Positions 37,503 to 46,542 of a DNA stretch of 64,000 nucleotides are shown here, piece after piece. The DNA is from Massilia litorea (GTDB taxonomy: Bacteria > Pseudomonadota > Gammaproteobacteria > Burkholderiales > Burkholderiaceae_D), in NCBI RefSeq assembly GCF_015101885.1, contig NZ_CP062941.1, positions 2,542,001 to 2,606,000 of the forward strand, read 5' to 3'. The position numbers were made by a program, and so were the translations under genes. A model generated the notes under the pieces. That model was not told where the DNA came from, did no database searches, and worked only from the letters and a program-made list of their open reading frames with translations. Every line of letters starts with the position of its first letter. Position 1 is the first letter of the stretch.

Positions 37503-37775
37503 TTACGGTGCCGGCGGCACGTAACCCATCGCCTGGTCGGCGCCTTCGCCGAAGAAATGCTTTTCCATTTGCGTCGCCAGGTACTTGCGCGCGCGGTCGT
37601 CCGCCAGGTTCAGGCGGTTTTCGTTGATCAGCATGGTCTGGTGCTTGAGCCAGCCCTGCCAGGCTTCCTTCGAGACCGACAGGTACAGCTTCTTGCCCAT
37701 TTCGCCCGGGACAGGCGGGAAATCGAGGCCTTCGGCTTCCTTGTTCAATTTAACGCAGTGGACGGTGCGGGCCAT
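37503..37775 (-). CDS. yggX: Fe(II)-trafficking / oxidative damage protection protein YggX
   Basis: The 90-residue protein opens [30 protein letters not shown] and contains [38 protein letters not shown], the family hallmark. YggX guards iron-sulfur clusters against oxidants. Monocistronic; upstream sequence separates it from argA by about 37 bases on the same strand, so cotranscription with argA is possible. Confidence 0.96.
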   Translation of the reverse strand: MARTVHCVKLNKEAEGLDFPPVPGEMGKKLYLSVSKEAWQGWLKHQTMLINENRLNLADDRARKYLATQMEKHFFGEGADQAMGYVPPAP

Positions 37776-37812
37776 GTGAGTGCTCCTGATTCGGTATGAG
37801 ATAAAACCGCGA

Positions 37813-39126
37813 TTATAAAGACTTGATGAAAACCTGTGACTTGCGCTGCCAGTTATACATGTGCTGGCGGTCCTTCGGCAGGTCGTCCACGGTCGCCGGC
37901 TGGAAGCCGCGCTTCTTGAACCAGTGCGCGGTGCGCGTGGTCAGCACGAACAGTTTCGTCAGCCCGGCGGCGCGCGCGCGGTTTTCCATGTGCTTCAGGA
38001 TGCGCTCGCCGTCGCCCTGGGCCTGCACGTCCGGATTGACGGTGAGACAAGCCATCTCGCCCATCTTCGCATCCGGGAACGGATACAGGGCGGCGCAGCC
38101 GAAGATCACGCCGTCGTGCTCGATGACCGAGAACTGCTCGATCTCGCGCTCGATCAGCTCGCGTCCACGGTAGACGAGGGTGCCGTCGGCTTCCAGAGGC
38201 TCAATGAGCTTGATAATTCCGCCGACGTCCTCAATTGTGGCCTGGCGCAGGCTTTCCAGGTTCTCGTGGCTGATCATGGTGCCCACGCCGTCGTGGGTGA
38301 ACAGTTCGAGCAGGGCCGAACCGTCCATCTCGAACGGCACGATGTGCGCGCGGTCGACGCCGCTGTTGCAGGCTTTGATCGCATGCCGCAGGTAGAAGGC
38401 GGCGTCGGGCGGCAGGAAGTTCGCCTGCAGCACGGCTTCGGCCTGGTGCGAGGACAGCTCGCGGATTTCCTCGCCGGCGGCGTCGGACATCATCGGCGTC
38501 TCGGTAATGTAGATCAGCTTGTCGGCGTGCAGGGCGATCGCGGCGGTGGCGGCCACGTCTTCCATTGTCAGGTTGAATACTTCGCCAGTGGGCGAGAAGC
38601 CCAATGGAGACAATAACACCAGGTTGTCTTCGGTCTGCAGGATCGGGGCGATCTTGTCGGCCGCGATCTTGCGCGTCATGCCGGTCAGCTCGAAGTCGAT
38701 GCCGTCGATGACGCCGAGCGGACGGGCGACGACGAAGTTACCGGAGACGATGCTGATCTGGGCATTCGACATCGGCGTGTTCGGCAAGCCCTGGCTGAAG
38801 GCCGCTTCGATATCGAGGCGCAGTTCGCCGGCGGCTTCCTTGGCGCATTCCATCGCCGCCGTGTCGGTGATGCGCACGCCGTTGTGGAAGCGCCCCTCGA
38901 CGTTACGCAGCCCGAGCTGCTCGGCCACCTGCGGCCGCGAGCCGTGCACCAGCACGATGCGGATGCCGAGGGCGACGAGTAAAGACAGGTCTTGCGCCAG
39001 TACCGGCAAGGCGCCGGCGGCGACCAGTTCGCCGGGGAAGGCGACGACGAAGGTCTTGCCGCCAAAGGCATGAATATACGGCGCGACAGAGCGCAGCCAC
39101 TGGACGAATTGGGTAGGGTTTTCCAT
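37813..39126 (-). CDS. argA: N-acetylglutamate synthase
   Basis: The 437-residue protein has an N-terminal amino-acid kinase domain (about 15-290, [13 protein letters not shown] and [14 protein letters not shown]) and a C-terminal GNAT acetyltransferase domain (about 295-437, [29 protein letters not shown]). It acetylates glutamate with acetyl-CoA, the first step of arginine synthesis, and is usually inhibited by arginine. The start at 39126 gives [16 protein letters not shown] 39135 is an alternative. The open frame continues upstream antisense to hrpA but is not protein-like. Confidence 0.95.
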   Translation of the reverse strand: MENPTQFVQWLRSVAPYIHAFGGKTFVVAFPGELVAAGALPVLAQDLSLLVALGIRIVLVHGSRPQVAEQLGLRNVEGRFHNGVRITDTAAMECAKEAAGELRLDIEAAFSQGLPNTPMSNAQISIVSGNFVVARPLGVIDGIDFELTGMTRKIAADKIAPILQTEDNLVLLSPLGFSPTGEVFNLTMEDVAATAAIALHADKLIYITETPMMSDAAGEEIRELSSHQAEAVLQANFLPPDAAFYLRHAIKACNSGVDRAHIVPFEMDGSALLELFTHDGVGTMISHENLESLRQATIEDVGGIIKLIEPLEADGTLVYRGRELIEREIEQFSVIEHDGVIFGCAALYPFPDAKMGEMACLTVNPDVQAQGDGERILKHMENRARAAGLTKLFVLTTRTAHWFKKRGFQPATVDDLPKDRQHMYNWQRKSQVFIKSL

Positions 39127-39181
39127 TTGCCGCATTATAATTCGCTGCGCGACTTGCGCACCAAATACCTCGTAAAAATCA

Positions 39182-42100
39182 ATGTCTGAACAGAGTAACA
39201 AGCCTAAGCCGGATACGGCGCGCGCAGCAGTCCCAAGCAATGAAGCCAGGCAGCCGCGCGAGCGTGCTGCCGGCGTGTTGCGCGCACCGATGACGCAGAC
39301 GCCGGACGGCGCTTTGCAGACCAAGGGCGAGCGCCGGCATGCGGGCGAGGGCGGGCAGGGTGCGCAACGCGGCCAGCGGCCGCCAAAAGACAAGGCGCCG
39401 CAAGGCGAGCGCGCCGCGGGCGAGCGTGCCGCGGGCGAGCGTGCCCCGGGCGAACGCCCGCCGCGCGAGCCGAAAGCGCAGCGCGCAGCGCGCGTACAGA
39501 CGCCGCTGCCGCCGATTACCTATCCCGAAGATTTGCCTGTCTCCGGCCGCCGCGAGGAAATCGCCAAGGCGCTGGTCGAGAACCAGGTCGTCATCGTCTC
39601 CGGCGAAACCGGTTCCGGCAAGACCACGCAGTTGCCCAAGATCTGCCTGCAATTGGGCCGCGGCGAAAAGGGCCTGATCGGCCACACGCAGCCGCGCCGT
39701 ATCGCCGCGTCCTCCACCGCGAAACGCATCGCGCAGGAGATCGGCACGCCGCTGGGCGAACACGTCGGCTACAAGGTGCGCTTCAACGATACGCTGCAGC
39801 CGGGCGCGTCGATCAAGCTGATGACCGACGGTATCCTGCTGGCCGAAACCCAGACCGACCCGCTGTTGAAAGCCTACGACACGATCATCATCGACGAGGC
39901 CCATGAACGCAGCCTGAACATCGACTTCCTGCTCGGCTACCTGAAGCAGCTGCTGCCGCGCCGTCCCGACCTGAAGGTGATCATCACCTCGGCGACCATC
40001 GACGCCGAACGCTTCGCGCGCCACTTCGCTTCAAGCGACGGCAAGCCGGCGCCGGTGATCGAGGTCTCGGGCCGCCTGTACAAGGTCGAAATCCGCTATC
40101 GCCCGGTCGACCGCGACCCTGTCATGGCGGGCGGCGGCGTCGACAACAAGCCTGCACCGAAGGCGCAGCAGGCACGTGAAAAGCGCGACCTGATGGACGC
40201 CGTGGTCGATGGCGTCGATGAACTGTGCCGCCTGGGACAGGGCGACGTGCTGGTCTTCCTGCCGGGCGAGCGCGAGATCCGCGACTGCGCCGAAGCGCTG
40301 CGCAAGCACCATCCGCCGCACGTCGAGATCCTGCCGCTGTTCGCGCGCCTGTCGGTCGAGGAGCAGGACCGCGTCTTCCGCACGACGAACGCGCGCCGCA
40401 TCGTGCTGGCGACGAACGTGGCCGAGACGTCGCTGACGGTGCCCGGCATCCGCTACGTGGTCGACGCGGGTCTCGCGCGCGTCAAGCGCTACAGCTTCCG
40501 CAACAAGGTCGAACAGCTGCAGGTCGAGCCGATCGCGCAGTCGGCGGCGAACCAGCGCGCCGGCCGTTGCGGCCGTGTGGCCGACGGCGTCTGCATCCGC
40601 CTGTACGAGGAAGACGATTTCCTCCAGCGTCCGAAGTTCACGGACCCGGAGATCCTGCGCTCCTCGCTGGCCGCCGTCATCCTGCGCATGAAGTCCCTGC
40701 ACCTGACGGACGTCGAGACCTTCCCCTTCATCGAGCCGCCGCAGGGCCGCGCGATCGCCGACGGCTACCAGCTGCTGCAGGAAGTCGGTGCGGTCGACGA
40801 GACCAACGAACTGACGCCGCTCGGCCGCAAGCTGGCGCGATTGCCGCTCGACCCGCGCGTGGGCCGCATGATCCTGGCCGCGCTGGACAACAACTGCCTG
40901 ACCGAGATGCTGATCATCGCCTCGGCCCTGTCGGTGCAGGACCCGCGCGACCGGCCGATGGAATACCAGCAGCAGGCCGACGAGAAGCATAAAAAATTCG
41001 CCGACGAGAAGTCCGAGTTCCTCAGCTTTATCAAGATCTGGAACTGGTTCGAGGACGCGATCGAGCACAAGAAAACCAACCGCCTGCTGCAGGAGAACTG
41101 CCGCGCCAACTTCCTGTCGCAGGTGCGCCTGCGCGAGTGGCGCGACGTGCATTCGCAACTGCTCACCATCGTGCGCGAGCAGGGCTGGCGTCTGAACGAG
41201 TCGGCCGCCACCTACGAACAGCTGCACCTGGCGCTGCTCACCGGCCTGCTGGGGAACATCGGCTTCAAGGCCGAGGACGAGCCGGGCGGCGCCTATCTCG
41301 GCGCGCGCGGCATCAAGTTCCATATCTGGCCGGGTTCCTCGCTGACCAAGAAGCCGGGGCGCTGGATCATGGCGGCCGAACTGGTCGAGACCACGCGCCT
41401 GTACGCGCGCTGCATCGCCCAGATCCAGCCCGAATGGATCGAGAAGATCGGCGGGCACCTGCTGAAGAAATCCTGGGGCGAACCGCGCTGGGAAAAGAAG
41501 CCGGCGCAGGTCTCGTCGCTGGAACGCGCGACCCTGTACGGCATCGTCGTCTACAGCGGCCGGCGCATCAACCACGCGCTGCATAATCCGTACGAGGCGC
41601 GCGAAATCTTCATTCGCGATGCGCTGGTCGCGGGCGACTACGAAACGCGCCAGCCCTTCTATGCGCACAACCACAAGCTGGTGAAGGAGATCGAGAACCT
41701 CGAGCACAAGTCGCGGCGCCAGGACGTGCTGGTCGACGAGCAGCTGATCGCGGCGTTTTATGACGCCGAGATCCCGAAGGATGTGGTGAACGGCGCCGGC
41801 TTCGAGAAGTGGTACAAGGACGCCGCGCGCGACGACCCGAAGCTGTTGTACCTGAACCGCGAAGAGCTGATGCGCCACGAGGCGGCCGGCGTGACGACGG
41901 AGCTGTTCCCGAAGACGATGAACGTCACCGGCATCGAGATGGGGCTCTCGTACCACTTCGAGCCGGGCAGCCCGCGCGACGGCGTGACCCTGTCGGTACC
42001 GCTGTTCGCGCTGAACCAGATCCCGCAAGAGCGCGCGGCCTGGCTGGTGCCGGGCATGCTGAAGGAAAAAGTGCACTTGATGTTGAAATCGCTGCCGCAA

Positions 42101-43411
42101 AAGCTGCGCCGCCATTGCGTGCCGCTGCCGGACTACGCGGCGCGCTTCGTCGAGCGCATCCACGCGGCCAAGGCCTTCGGGCGCGGCGACCTGGTCGACG
42201 TGCTGATCGCGGACGTGCGCGCCGAGACCGGCGTGAACGTGCTGACCGGCGACTTCAAGCTGGAGACGCTGCCGACCCACCTGTTCATGAATTTCAAGAT
42301 CATCGACGAGCATGGGCGCCAGCTCGAGATGGGGCGCAACCTGGCCAGCCTGCAGGCGGAACTGGGCAGCCAGGCGCGCGAGAGCTTCCAGAAGATGGCG
42401 GAGGCCACGCCGGCGGCACTGGGCGCGGCACGAACGAACGTGGCGACGCCTGCGGCCTGGGGCGCGGGCAGGAATGCCGCACCCATCGCGGTGGCGGCAC
42501 CGGCGGCCAAAGGCAAGGGCGCTGCGCCGGCAGCGGCCCCGCAAGCGGCCGCGCCGGCCGTCAGCCAGCACACGAACCTGACCAGCTGGACCTTCGGCGA
42601 ACTGCCCGAGCTGCTCGAGATCACGCAGGGCAAGCTGACGCTGATCGGCTTCCCGGCTCTGGTCGACAAGGGCACGCACTGCGACCTGGAAGTGTTCGAC
42701 GACCCGAATGTCGCCGCGCGCACCCACCGCATCGGCCTGCGCCGCCTGTTCGCGCTGCAGCTGAAGGATCAGCTCAAATTCGCCGAGAAGAACATCCCGG
42801 GCCTGCAGGGGATGGGCATGCAGTTCATGACAGTCGGCTCGCAGGAAGAGCTGCGCGACCAGATCGTGCAGAAGGCGATCGACATCGCCTGCCTGCAGGA
42901 CCCGCTGCCGACGGATGCGGCCTCGTTCAACAAGCGCAAGGACGAGGGCAAGGGCCGCATCGGCCTGTTGATCAACGAGATCGCGCGCCTGGTGGGTGCG
43001 ATCTTGAGCGAGTTCCACGGCATGCCGAAGCGCCTGAAAGGCCTGCCGCCGGCGGTTGCGACCGACATGCAGGAGCAACTGGCAGGCCTCGTGCACAAAC
43101 GCTTCATCGCCGACAACGAGTACAGCCAGCTGGCCCACTTCCCGCGTTATTTGAAAGCGATGAACGTGCGCCTGGAAAAACTGCGCGGCAATCCGTCGCG
43201 CGACAGCCAACTGATGCTTGAATGGCAGAACGCCGCCAGCCAGTGGCAGCGCATCTCCAAGCAGCCGGGCAAGCAGAACGACCCGCGCATGACGGAGTTC
43301 CGCTGGATGCTGGAAGAGCTGCGGGTTTCGCTGTTCGCCCAGGAGCTGCGCACGCCGATGCCGGTGTCGGCCAAGCGGCTGCAGAAGGTGTGGGAGTCGA
43401 TGATCCGCTGA
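39182..43411 (+). CDS. hrpA: ATP-dependent RNA helicase HrpA
   Basis: The 1409-residue DEAH-box helicase has Walker A GETGSGKTT (about 141-149), DEAH (about 238-241), SATI, HA2 and OB-fold regions, and the long C-terminal domain unique to HrpA. It is about 100 residues longer than E. coli HrpA. An extra basic N-terminal tail (1-105) includes four copies of a GERAA-type unit, and an Ala/Pro/Gly-rich linker sits near residues 1078-1135. The enzyme rescues collided ribosomes and unwinds mRNA. Diverges from argA with only 55 bases between. Confidence 0.97.
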   Translation: MSEQSNKPKPDTARAAVPSNEARQPRERAAGVLRAPMTQTPDGALQTKGERRHAGEGGQGAQRGQRPPKDKAPQGERAAGERAAGERAPGERPPREPKAQRAARVQTPLPPITYPEDLPVSGRREEIAKALVENQVVIVSGETGSGKTTQLPKICLQLGRGEKGLIGHTQPRRIAASSTAKRIAQEIGTPLGEHVGYKVRFNDTLQPGASIKLMTDGILLAETQTDPLLKAYDTIIIDEAHERSLNIDFLLGYLKQLLPRRPDLKVIITSATIDAERFARHFASSDGKPAPVIEVSGRLYKVEIRYRPVDRDPVMAGGGVDNKPAPKAQQAREKRDLMDAVVDGVDELCRLGQGDVLVFLPGEREIRDCAEALRKHHPPHVEILPLFARLSVEEQDRVFRTTNARRIVLATNVAETSLTVPGIRYVVDAGLARVKRYSFRNKVEQLQVEPIAQSAANQRAGRCGRVADGVCIRLYEEDDFLQRPKFTDPEILRSSLAAVILRMKSLHLTDVETFPFIEPPQGRAIADGYQLLQEVGAVDETNELTPLGRKLARLPLDPRVGRMILAALDNNCLTEMLIIASALSVQDPRDRPMEYQQQADEKHKKFADEKSEFLSFIKIWNWFEDAIEHKKTNRLLQENCRANFLSQVRLREWRDVHSQLLTIVREQGWRLNESAATYEQLHLALLTGLLGNIGFKAEDEPGGAYLGARGIKFHIWPGSSLTKKPGRWIMAAELVETTRLYARCIAQIQPEWIEKIGGHLLKKSWGEPRWEKKPAQVSSLERATLYGIVVYSGRRINHALHNPYEAREIFIRDALVAGDYETRQPFYAHNHKLVKEIENLEHKSRRQDVLVDEQLIAAFYDAEIPKDVVNGAGFEKWYKDAARDDPKLLYLNREELMRHEAAGVTTELFPKTMNVTGIEMGLSYHFEPGSPRDGVTLSVPLFALNQIPQERAAWLVPGMLKEKVHLMLKSLPQKLRRHCVPLPDYAARFVERIHAAKAFGRGDLVDVLIADVRAETGVNVLTGDFKLETLPTHLFMNFKIIDEHGRQLEMGRNLASLQAELGSQARESFQKMAEATPAALGAARTNVATPAAWGAGRNAAPIAVAAPAAKGKGAAPAAAPQAAAPAVSQHTNLTSWTFGELPELLEITQGKLTLIGFPALVDKGTHCDLEVFDDPNVAARTHRIGLRRLFALQLKDQLKFAEKNIPGLQGMGMQFMTVGSQEELRDQIVQKAIDIACLQDPLPTDAASFNKRKDEGKGRIGLLINEIARLVGAILSEFHGMPKRLKGLPPAVATDMQEQLAGLVHKRFIADNEYSQLAHFPRYLKAMNVRLEKLRGNPSRDSQLMLEWQNAASQWQRISKQPGKQNDPRMTEFRWMLEELRVSLFAQELRTPMPVSAKRLQKVWESMIR
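39404..39463 (+). repeat. 15-bp tandem repeat inside hrpA
   Basis: Four copies of GGCGAGCGTGCCGCG (last copy diverged) at 39404, 39419, 39434 and 39449 encode GERAA/GERAP/GERPP in the disordered N-terminal tail of HrpA. The array is in frame (five codons), so copy-number change would not disrupt the gene. Confidence 0.85.
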
Positions 43412-43499
43412 TTCGTCGAGCGCAGGCGGGTGCCGGCAGAATGTCGCCCCTTCCTGTACGCTATCTCATCGTTCAATAAAACCAACAGGGGAGTCAAGG

Positions 43500-44033
43500 A
43501 TGGAGCTCGACGAAGTCATCGCTACGTGGGAGAGGGAAGAGCAGTCCGTGCGTGCGCGCCTGCTCGCGCCCGGTGTCGCGGCGCAGGAACAGGTGCGGAA
43601 GCTGTCGGGCATGGAGATGTTCCAGGCCATCTTTGCCGGCGAGCTGCCGCCGCCGCCCATCGGCGAGACGCTCGACTTCGTGCCGATCCACATGGGGCCA
43701 GGCGTCGCCGTCTTCCAGGGCCGTCCGCAGCTCAGGCATTACAACCCGCTCGGCACGGTGCATGGCGGCTGGTTCGCCACGCTGCTCGATTCTGCCGTGG
43801 GCTGCGCCGTGCACACGACGCTCCCGGCCGGCAAGGGCTACACGACGCTGGAACTGAAGGTGAACATGGTGCGTGCCTTGAACAAGGACGTGCCCTTCGT
43901 GCGCGCCGAAGGCAAGGTGATCCATGCAGGGCGCCAGGTGGCCACTGCCGAGGGACGGATTGTCGGGCCGGACGGCAAGCTGTATGCGCATGCGACGACG
44001 ACCTGCCTGATCTTTGGCCAGGAAGCCTGGTAA
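43500..44033 (+). CDS. PaaI-family hotdog thioesterase
   Basis: The 177-residue protein has a hotdog-fold thioesterase domain with the PaaI-type active-site motif LRHYNPLGTVHGGWFATLLDSAVGCAVHTTLPAG and a C-terminal VRAEGKVIHAGRQVATAEGRIVGPDGKLYAHATTTCLIF. It hydrolyses acyl- or aryl-CoA esters in the cytosol; the substrate is unknown. The N-terminal 55 residues are a helical extension. Strong ribosome site GGGGAG. Monocistronic, 88 bases after hrpA. Confidence 0.9.
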   Translation: MELDEVIATWEREEQSVRARLLAPGVAAQEQVRKLSGMEMFQAIFAGELPPPPIGETLDFVPIHMGPGVAVFQGRPQLRHYNPLGTVHGGWFATLLDSAVGCAVHTTLPAGKGYTTLELKVNMVRALNKDVPFVRAEGKVIHAGRQVATAEGRIVGPDGKLYAHATTTCLIFGQEAW

Positions 44034-44344
44034 GGCTCTGCTTGTTTTCCATCCCCTCTCACGACCACGCACCTTGGAATGTATGTTGCAAGGCAACGCA
44101 CATTGCAAGGTTCATCCATGCTCTCCTTTCCTCCACCGTCCAGGTCTCTCCCCACATCTGAGCTTGTACTGCGCCGATTTGACCAACTCACCGCTGTCGT
44201 GCAACGACGAATAGTGATTTCATGTAAATTAAGATGAGGTAGAGTTACAAGGAACAACAGACTCAAAACCACAACGCCCTGCGATGTTCGACGATCGGCT
44301 GAGTCACTTCGCCAGTGAGCGACGGCGTCTTCTCATCGCAATGC

Positions 44345-44387
44345 CGGCCCTGCCGCTTCGTAACAGGGAAGCCTGCGGGCAGGGCCG
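44345..44387 (+). promoter_or_regulatory. Leader hairpin upstream of the aminotransferase operon
   Basis: A 15-bp interrupted stem forms from CGGCCCTGCC+GCTTC (44345-44359) and GAAGC (44368-44372) + GGCAGGGCCG (44378-44387). It has an 8-base loop and one 5-base bulge. It ends 32 bases before the ATG at 44420. It could be an attenuator, a protein or ligand-binding leader, or an mRNA-stabilising hairpin. The rest of the 386-base spacer from 44034 shows no gene. Confidence 0.6.
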
Positions 44388-44419
44388 CACCGTAGGCCAG
44401 GCAATATTGAGGCAGAAAC

Positions 44420-45649
44420 ATGACTGAAGGACGCTTTCCCTCTTCACAGGCGTGGCTCGGGCGCGCCCAGTGCGTCATTCCCGGTGCCCACCACCTGTCG
44501 GGGCGGGTGCTCACGACGCCCGAGCGCTCGCCGATGTATATCGAACGCGGCTTTGGTTGCCGGATCACGGATGTCGACGGGCACGAGTACATCGACTATC
44601 TGATGGCCTTCGGTGCGTTTCTGCTCGGCTACGCGGACCCTGAAGTGGACGCGGCGGCGCGCGAGGAGCTCGAGCGCGGCTCGCTGTTGTCGATGAATCG
44701 TCCGCAGCACGTGCTGTTCGCTGAAGCGCTGGTCGCGCAGTTTGACGCGGCTGACATGGCCGTGGTACTCAAGACAGGGAGCGAAGCGACGACTGCCGCC
44801 CTGCGCATCGCCCGCCGCGCAACGGGGCGCCGCCGTGTCGCACGGGCGGGTTATCACGGCTGGCACGACTGGTGTCTGCCACTCGAGAATTCAGTTCCCG
44901 CCGGGCTCGACGCACAGGTGCTGGAGTTCAACGCCAACGATCCGCATTCGCTCGAGGCCCTGTTCAGTGTCTTTCCTGGCGAAATCTCCGGCGTCATCCT
45001 GGCGCCGGAGATGGTATTGCCGCCGACGCGGGAACGGTTTCAGGCCCTGCAAGACCTGACGCATCGCCACGGCGCGCTGTTCATTCTCGATGAAGTCAAG
45101 ACAGCATTTCGTACCGCCCCCGGGTCGGTGCAGGCCCGTTTCGAACTCAAGCCCGATCTGACCACGGTGAGCAAGGGCCTGAGCAACGGCTGGCCGATCG
45201 CGGCGGTGGTGGGGCGGCGCGATGTCATGAACAGCGCCGCCGGAATGCATCTGTCGGGCACCTTCCACGGCGATACTGCGGCCATGGCCGCCGCCCTGAC
45301 AACCTTGCGTATCGTTCGGGAACGCGACGTTGCCGGCCATGTATGGGCGCTGGGCCAGCGGCTGATCGACGGCCTGAACGCCATTGTGCGCGAGTTCGAT
45401 GTGCCCGCGCTGAGCTACGGCGAGCCTTTTCCGCCGATGCCCTTCCTACGCTTTGATCATCCGGACTCCCAAGTTAACGATGCAATGCGGACAGTGTTCT
45501 ACGAGGCGATGCTCGAGCGTGGGGTCCTGCTGCATCCCCGTCACATGTGGTTCATCAGCCATGCGCATCAGCGGGATGACATCGATACGACGCTGGAGCA
45601 TGCGCGAAGCGCGATGCGGATCGCCAGCCAGCATTGCCGGGCGACCTGA
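44420..45649 (+). CDS. Class III PLP aminotransferase, glutamate-1-semialdehyde aminomutase-like
   Basis: The 409-residue enzyme has the fold type I class III plan: IERGFGCRITDVDGHEYIDYLMAFGAFLLG, GSEATTAALRIARRATGR (120-137), YHGWHDW (145-151), LDEVKTAFR (Asp224) and the PLP lysine Lys252 in TVSKGLSNGWPIAAVVG. These are HemL-type motifs, but the protein sits with a methyltransferase and an ATP-grasp ligase, not with haem genes. It therefore probably transaminates or shifts the amino group of a small metabolite. Ribosome site GAGG at 44404. First gene of the operon, preceded by a long hairpin. Confidence 0.92.
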   Translation: MTEGRFPSSQAWLGRAQCVIPGAHHLSGRVLTTPERSPMYIERGFGCRITDVDGHEYIDYLMAFGAFLLGYADPEVDAAAREELERGSLLSMNRPQHVLFAEALVAQFDAADMAVVLKTGSEATTAALRIARRATGRRRVARAGYHGWHDWCLPLENSVPAGLDAQVLEFNANDPHSLEALFSVFPGEISGVILAPEMVLPPTRERFQALQDLTHRHGALFILDEVKTAFRTAPGSVQARFELKPDLTTVSKGLSNGWPIAAVVGRRDVMNSAAGMHLSGTFHGDTAAMAAALTTLRIVRERDVAGHVWALGQRLIDGLNAIVREFDVPALSYGEPFPPMPFLRFDHPDSQVNDAMRTVFYEAMLERGVLLHPRHMWFISHAHQRDDIDTTLEHARSAMRIASQHCRAT

Positions 45650-45659
45650 ACGGGCTGCG

Positions 45660-46541
45660 ATGGACCATCGAGCCGCCAGCATCCAGCAAATTGTCGACCG
45701 CTATCTGCGCGCCGAGGCTTCGGTGTCCATGATCGTGATGGAACTCGTGCAGCACACGGAGGATACGTCGGCACTGGCCCGCATCCTGCCCACGCTCACC
45801 GGCGACCCGGCGAAGCTTCGCGCGCTGGCGCAGCACCTCGCCGACAATGCGGCGGGCTGCAGGACCATCGTCAGCATGATCCGCCAGCGCCTCGATTCTC
45901 CGGAACCTGCCAGCGACACGGAAGAGGGCATCGAGCGATGCCGACGGCTGTTCGATGCGTCTGTGGCGCAGAGCGAGGAGTCGAGTGTGGCGCTTTACTC
46001 ACTGGGAAACCCCGAGTTGCTGGCTGCGGCGACGGACGAGGTCATTGGCGTGATGGACGACTGGGGTGTCTTGAAGCCAGATCGGGATGCCATCGAGATC
46101 GGCTGCGGCATCGGGCGCTTGATGGCGCCCCTGTCCTCGCGCCTGCGGTCCGTGAGCGGCACCGATGTCTCCCCTGGCATGATCGCGGCGGCCACGCGCC
46201 GGCTCGCCGCTTGTTCGAATACGTCTGTCCTGCTGACTGACGGCAAAGACCTGTCGGCGTGGGAGGCGGCTTCTGTCGATCTCGTCTACAGTGTCGATAC
46301 CTTCCCTTACGTCGTGCTTTCCGGGCGGGCGTTGGTCGAGCGCCATTTTGAAGAGGTGCGGCGCGTGTTGCGCCCCGGGGGCGATTTTGTCCTGTTCAAT
46401 TATGCTTACGGTCGCTCACGCGAGGAGGTCAATGGCGAGGTGCTCGGCTTGGCGCAGCAGGCGCAATTGCAGGTCATCCGTGCCGATGTATCGCCATTTC
46501 ACATCTGGAATGGCGTCGGCTGGCAGCTGAGGAAAGCCTAG
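45660..46541 (+). CDS. SAM-dependent class I methyltransferase
   Basis: The 293-residue protein has a helical N-terminal domain (1-130) and a Rossmann methyltransferase domain. Motif I is AIEIGCGIGRLMAPLS (EIGCGIGR 146-153), followed by the acidic GTDVSPGMI, then LLTDGKDLSAW, SVDLVYSVDTFPYV and HFEEVRRVLRPGGDFVLFNYAYG. The target (N, O or C methylation of a small molecule) is unknown. The start at 45660 follows the aminotransferase stop by 10 bases, and its stop is one base before the next start. The frame continues upstream but is not protein-like. Confidence 0.9.
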   Translation: MDHRAASIQQIVDRYLRAEASVSMIVMELVQHTEDTSALARILPTLTGDPAKLRALAQHLADNAAGCRTIVSMIRQRLDSPEPASDTEEGIERCRRLFDASVAQSEESSVALYSLGNPELLAAATDEVIGVMDDWGVLKPDRDAIEIGCGIGRLMAPLSSRLRSVSGTDVSPGMIAAATRRLAACSNTSVLLTDGKDLSAWEAASVDLVYSVDTFPYVVLSGRALVERHFEEVRRVLRPGGDFVLFNYAYGRSREEVNGEVLGLAQQAQLQVIRADVSPFHIWNGVGWQLRKA

Positions 46542-46542
46542 C

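Noticed and set aside
40031..43210. Open frame of about 1050 codons opposite hrpA
   Set aside because: Same bias; no ribosome site, no recognisable domain, and hrpA in the other strand is complete.
44034..44419. A gene or small RNA in this spacer
   Set aside because: Only short frames with poor starts were seen. Apart from the hairpin at 44345-44387 and a weak 5-bp stem near 44304, nothing supports a gene.
44420..45649. Reading this gene as hemL (glutamate-1-semialdehyde aminomutase)
   Set aside because: Motifs are HemL-like, but the tight operon with a methyltransferase and an ATP-grasp ligase does not fit haem synthesis, so no gene symbol was given.
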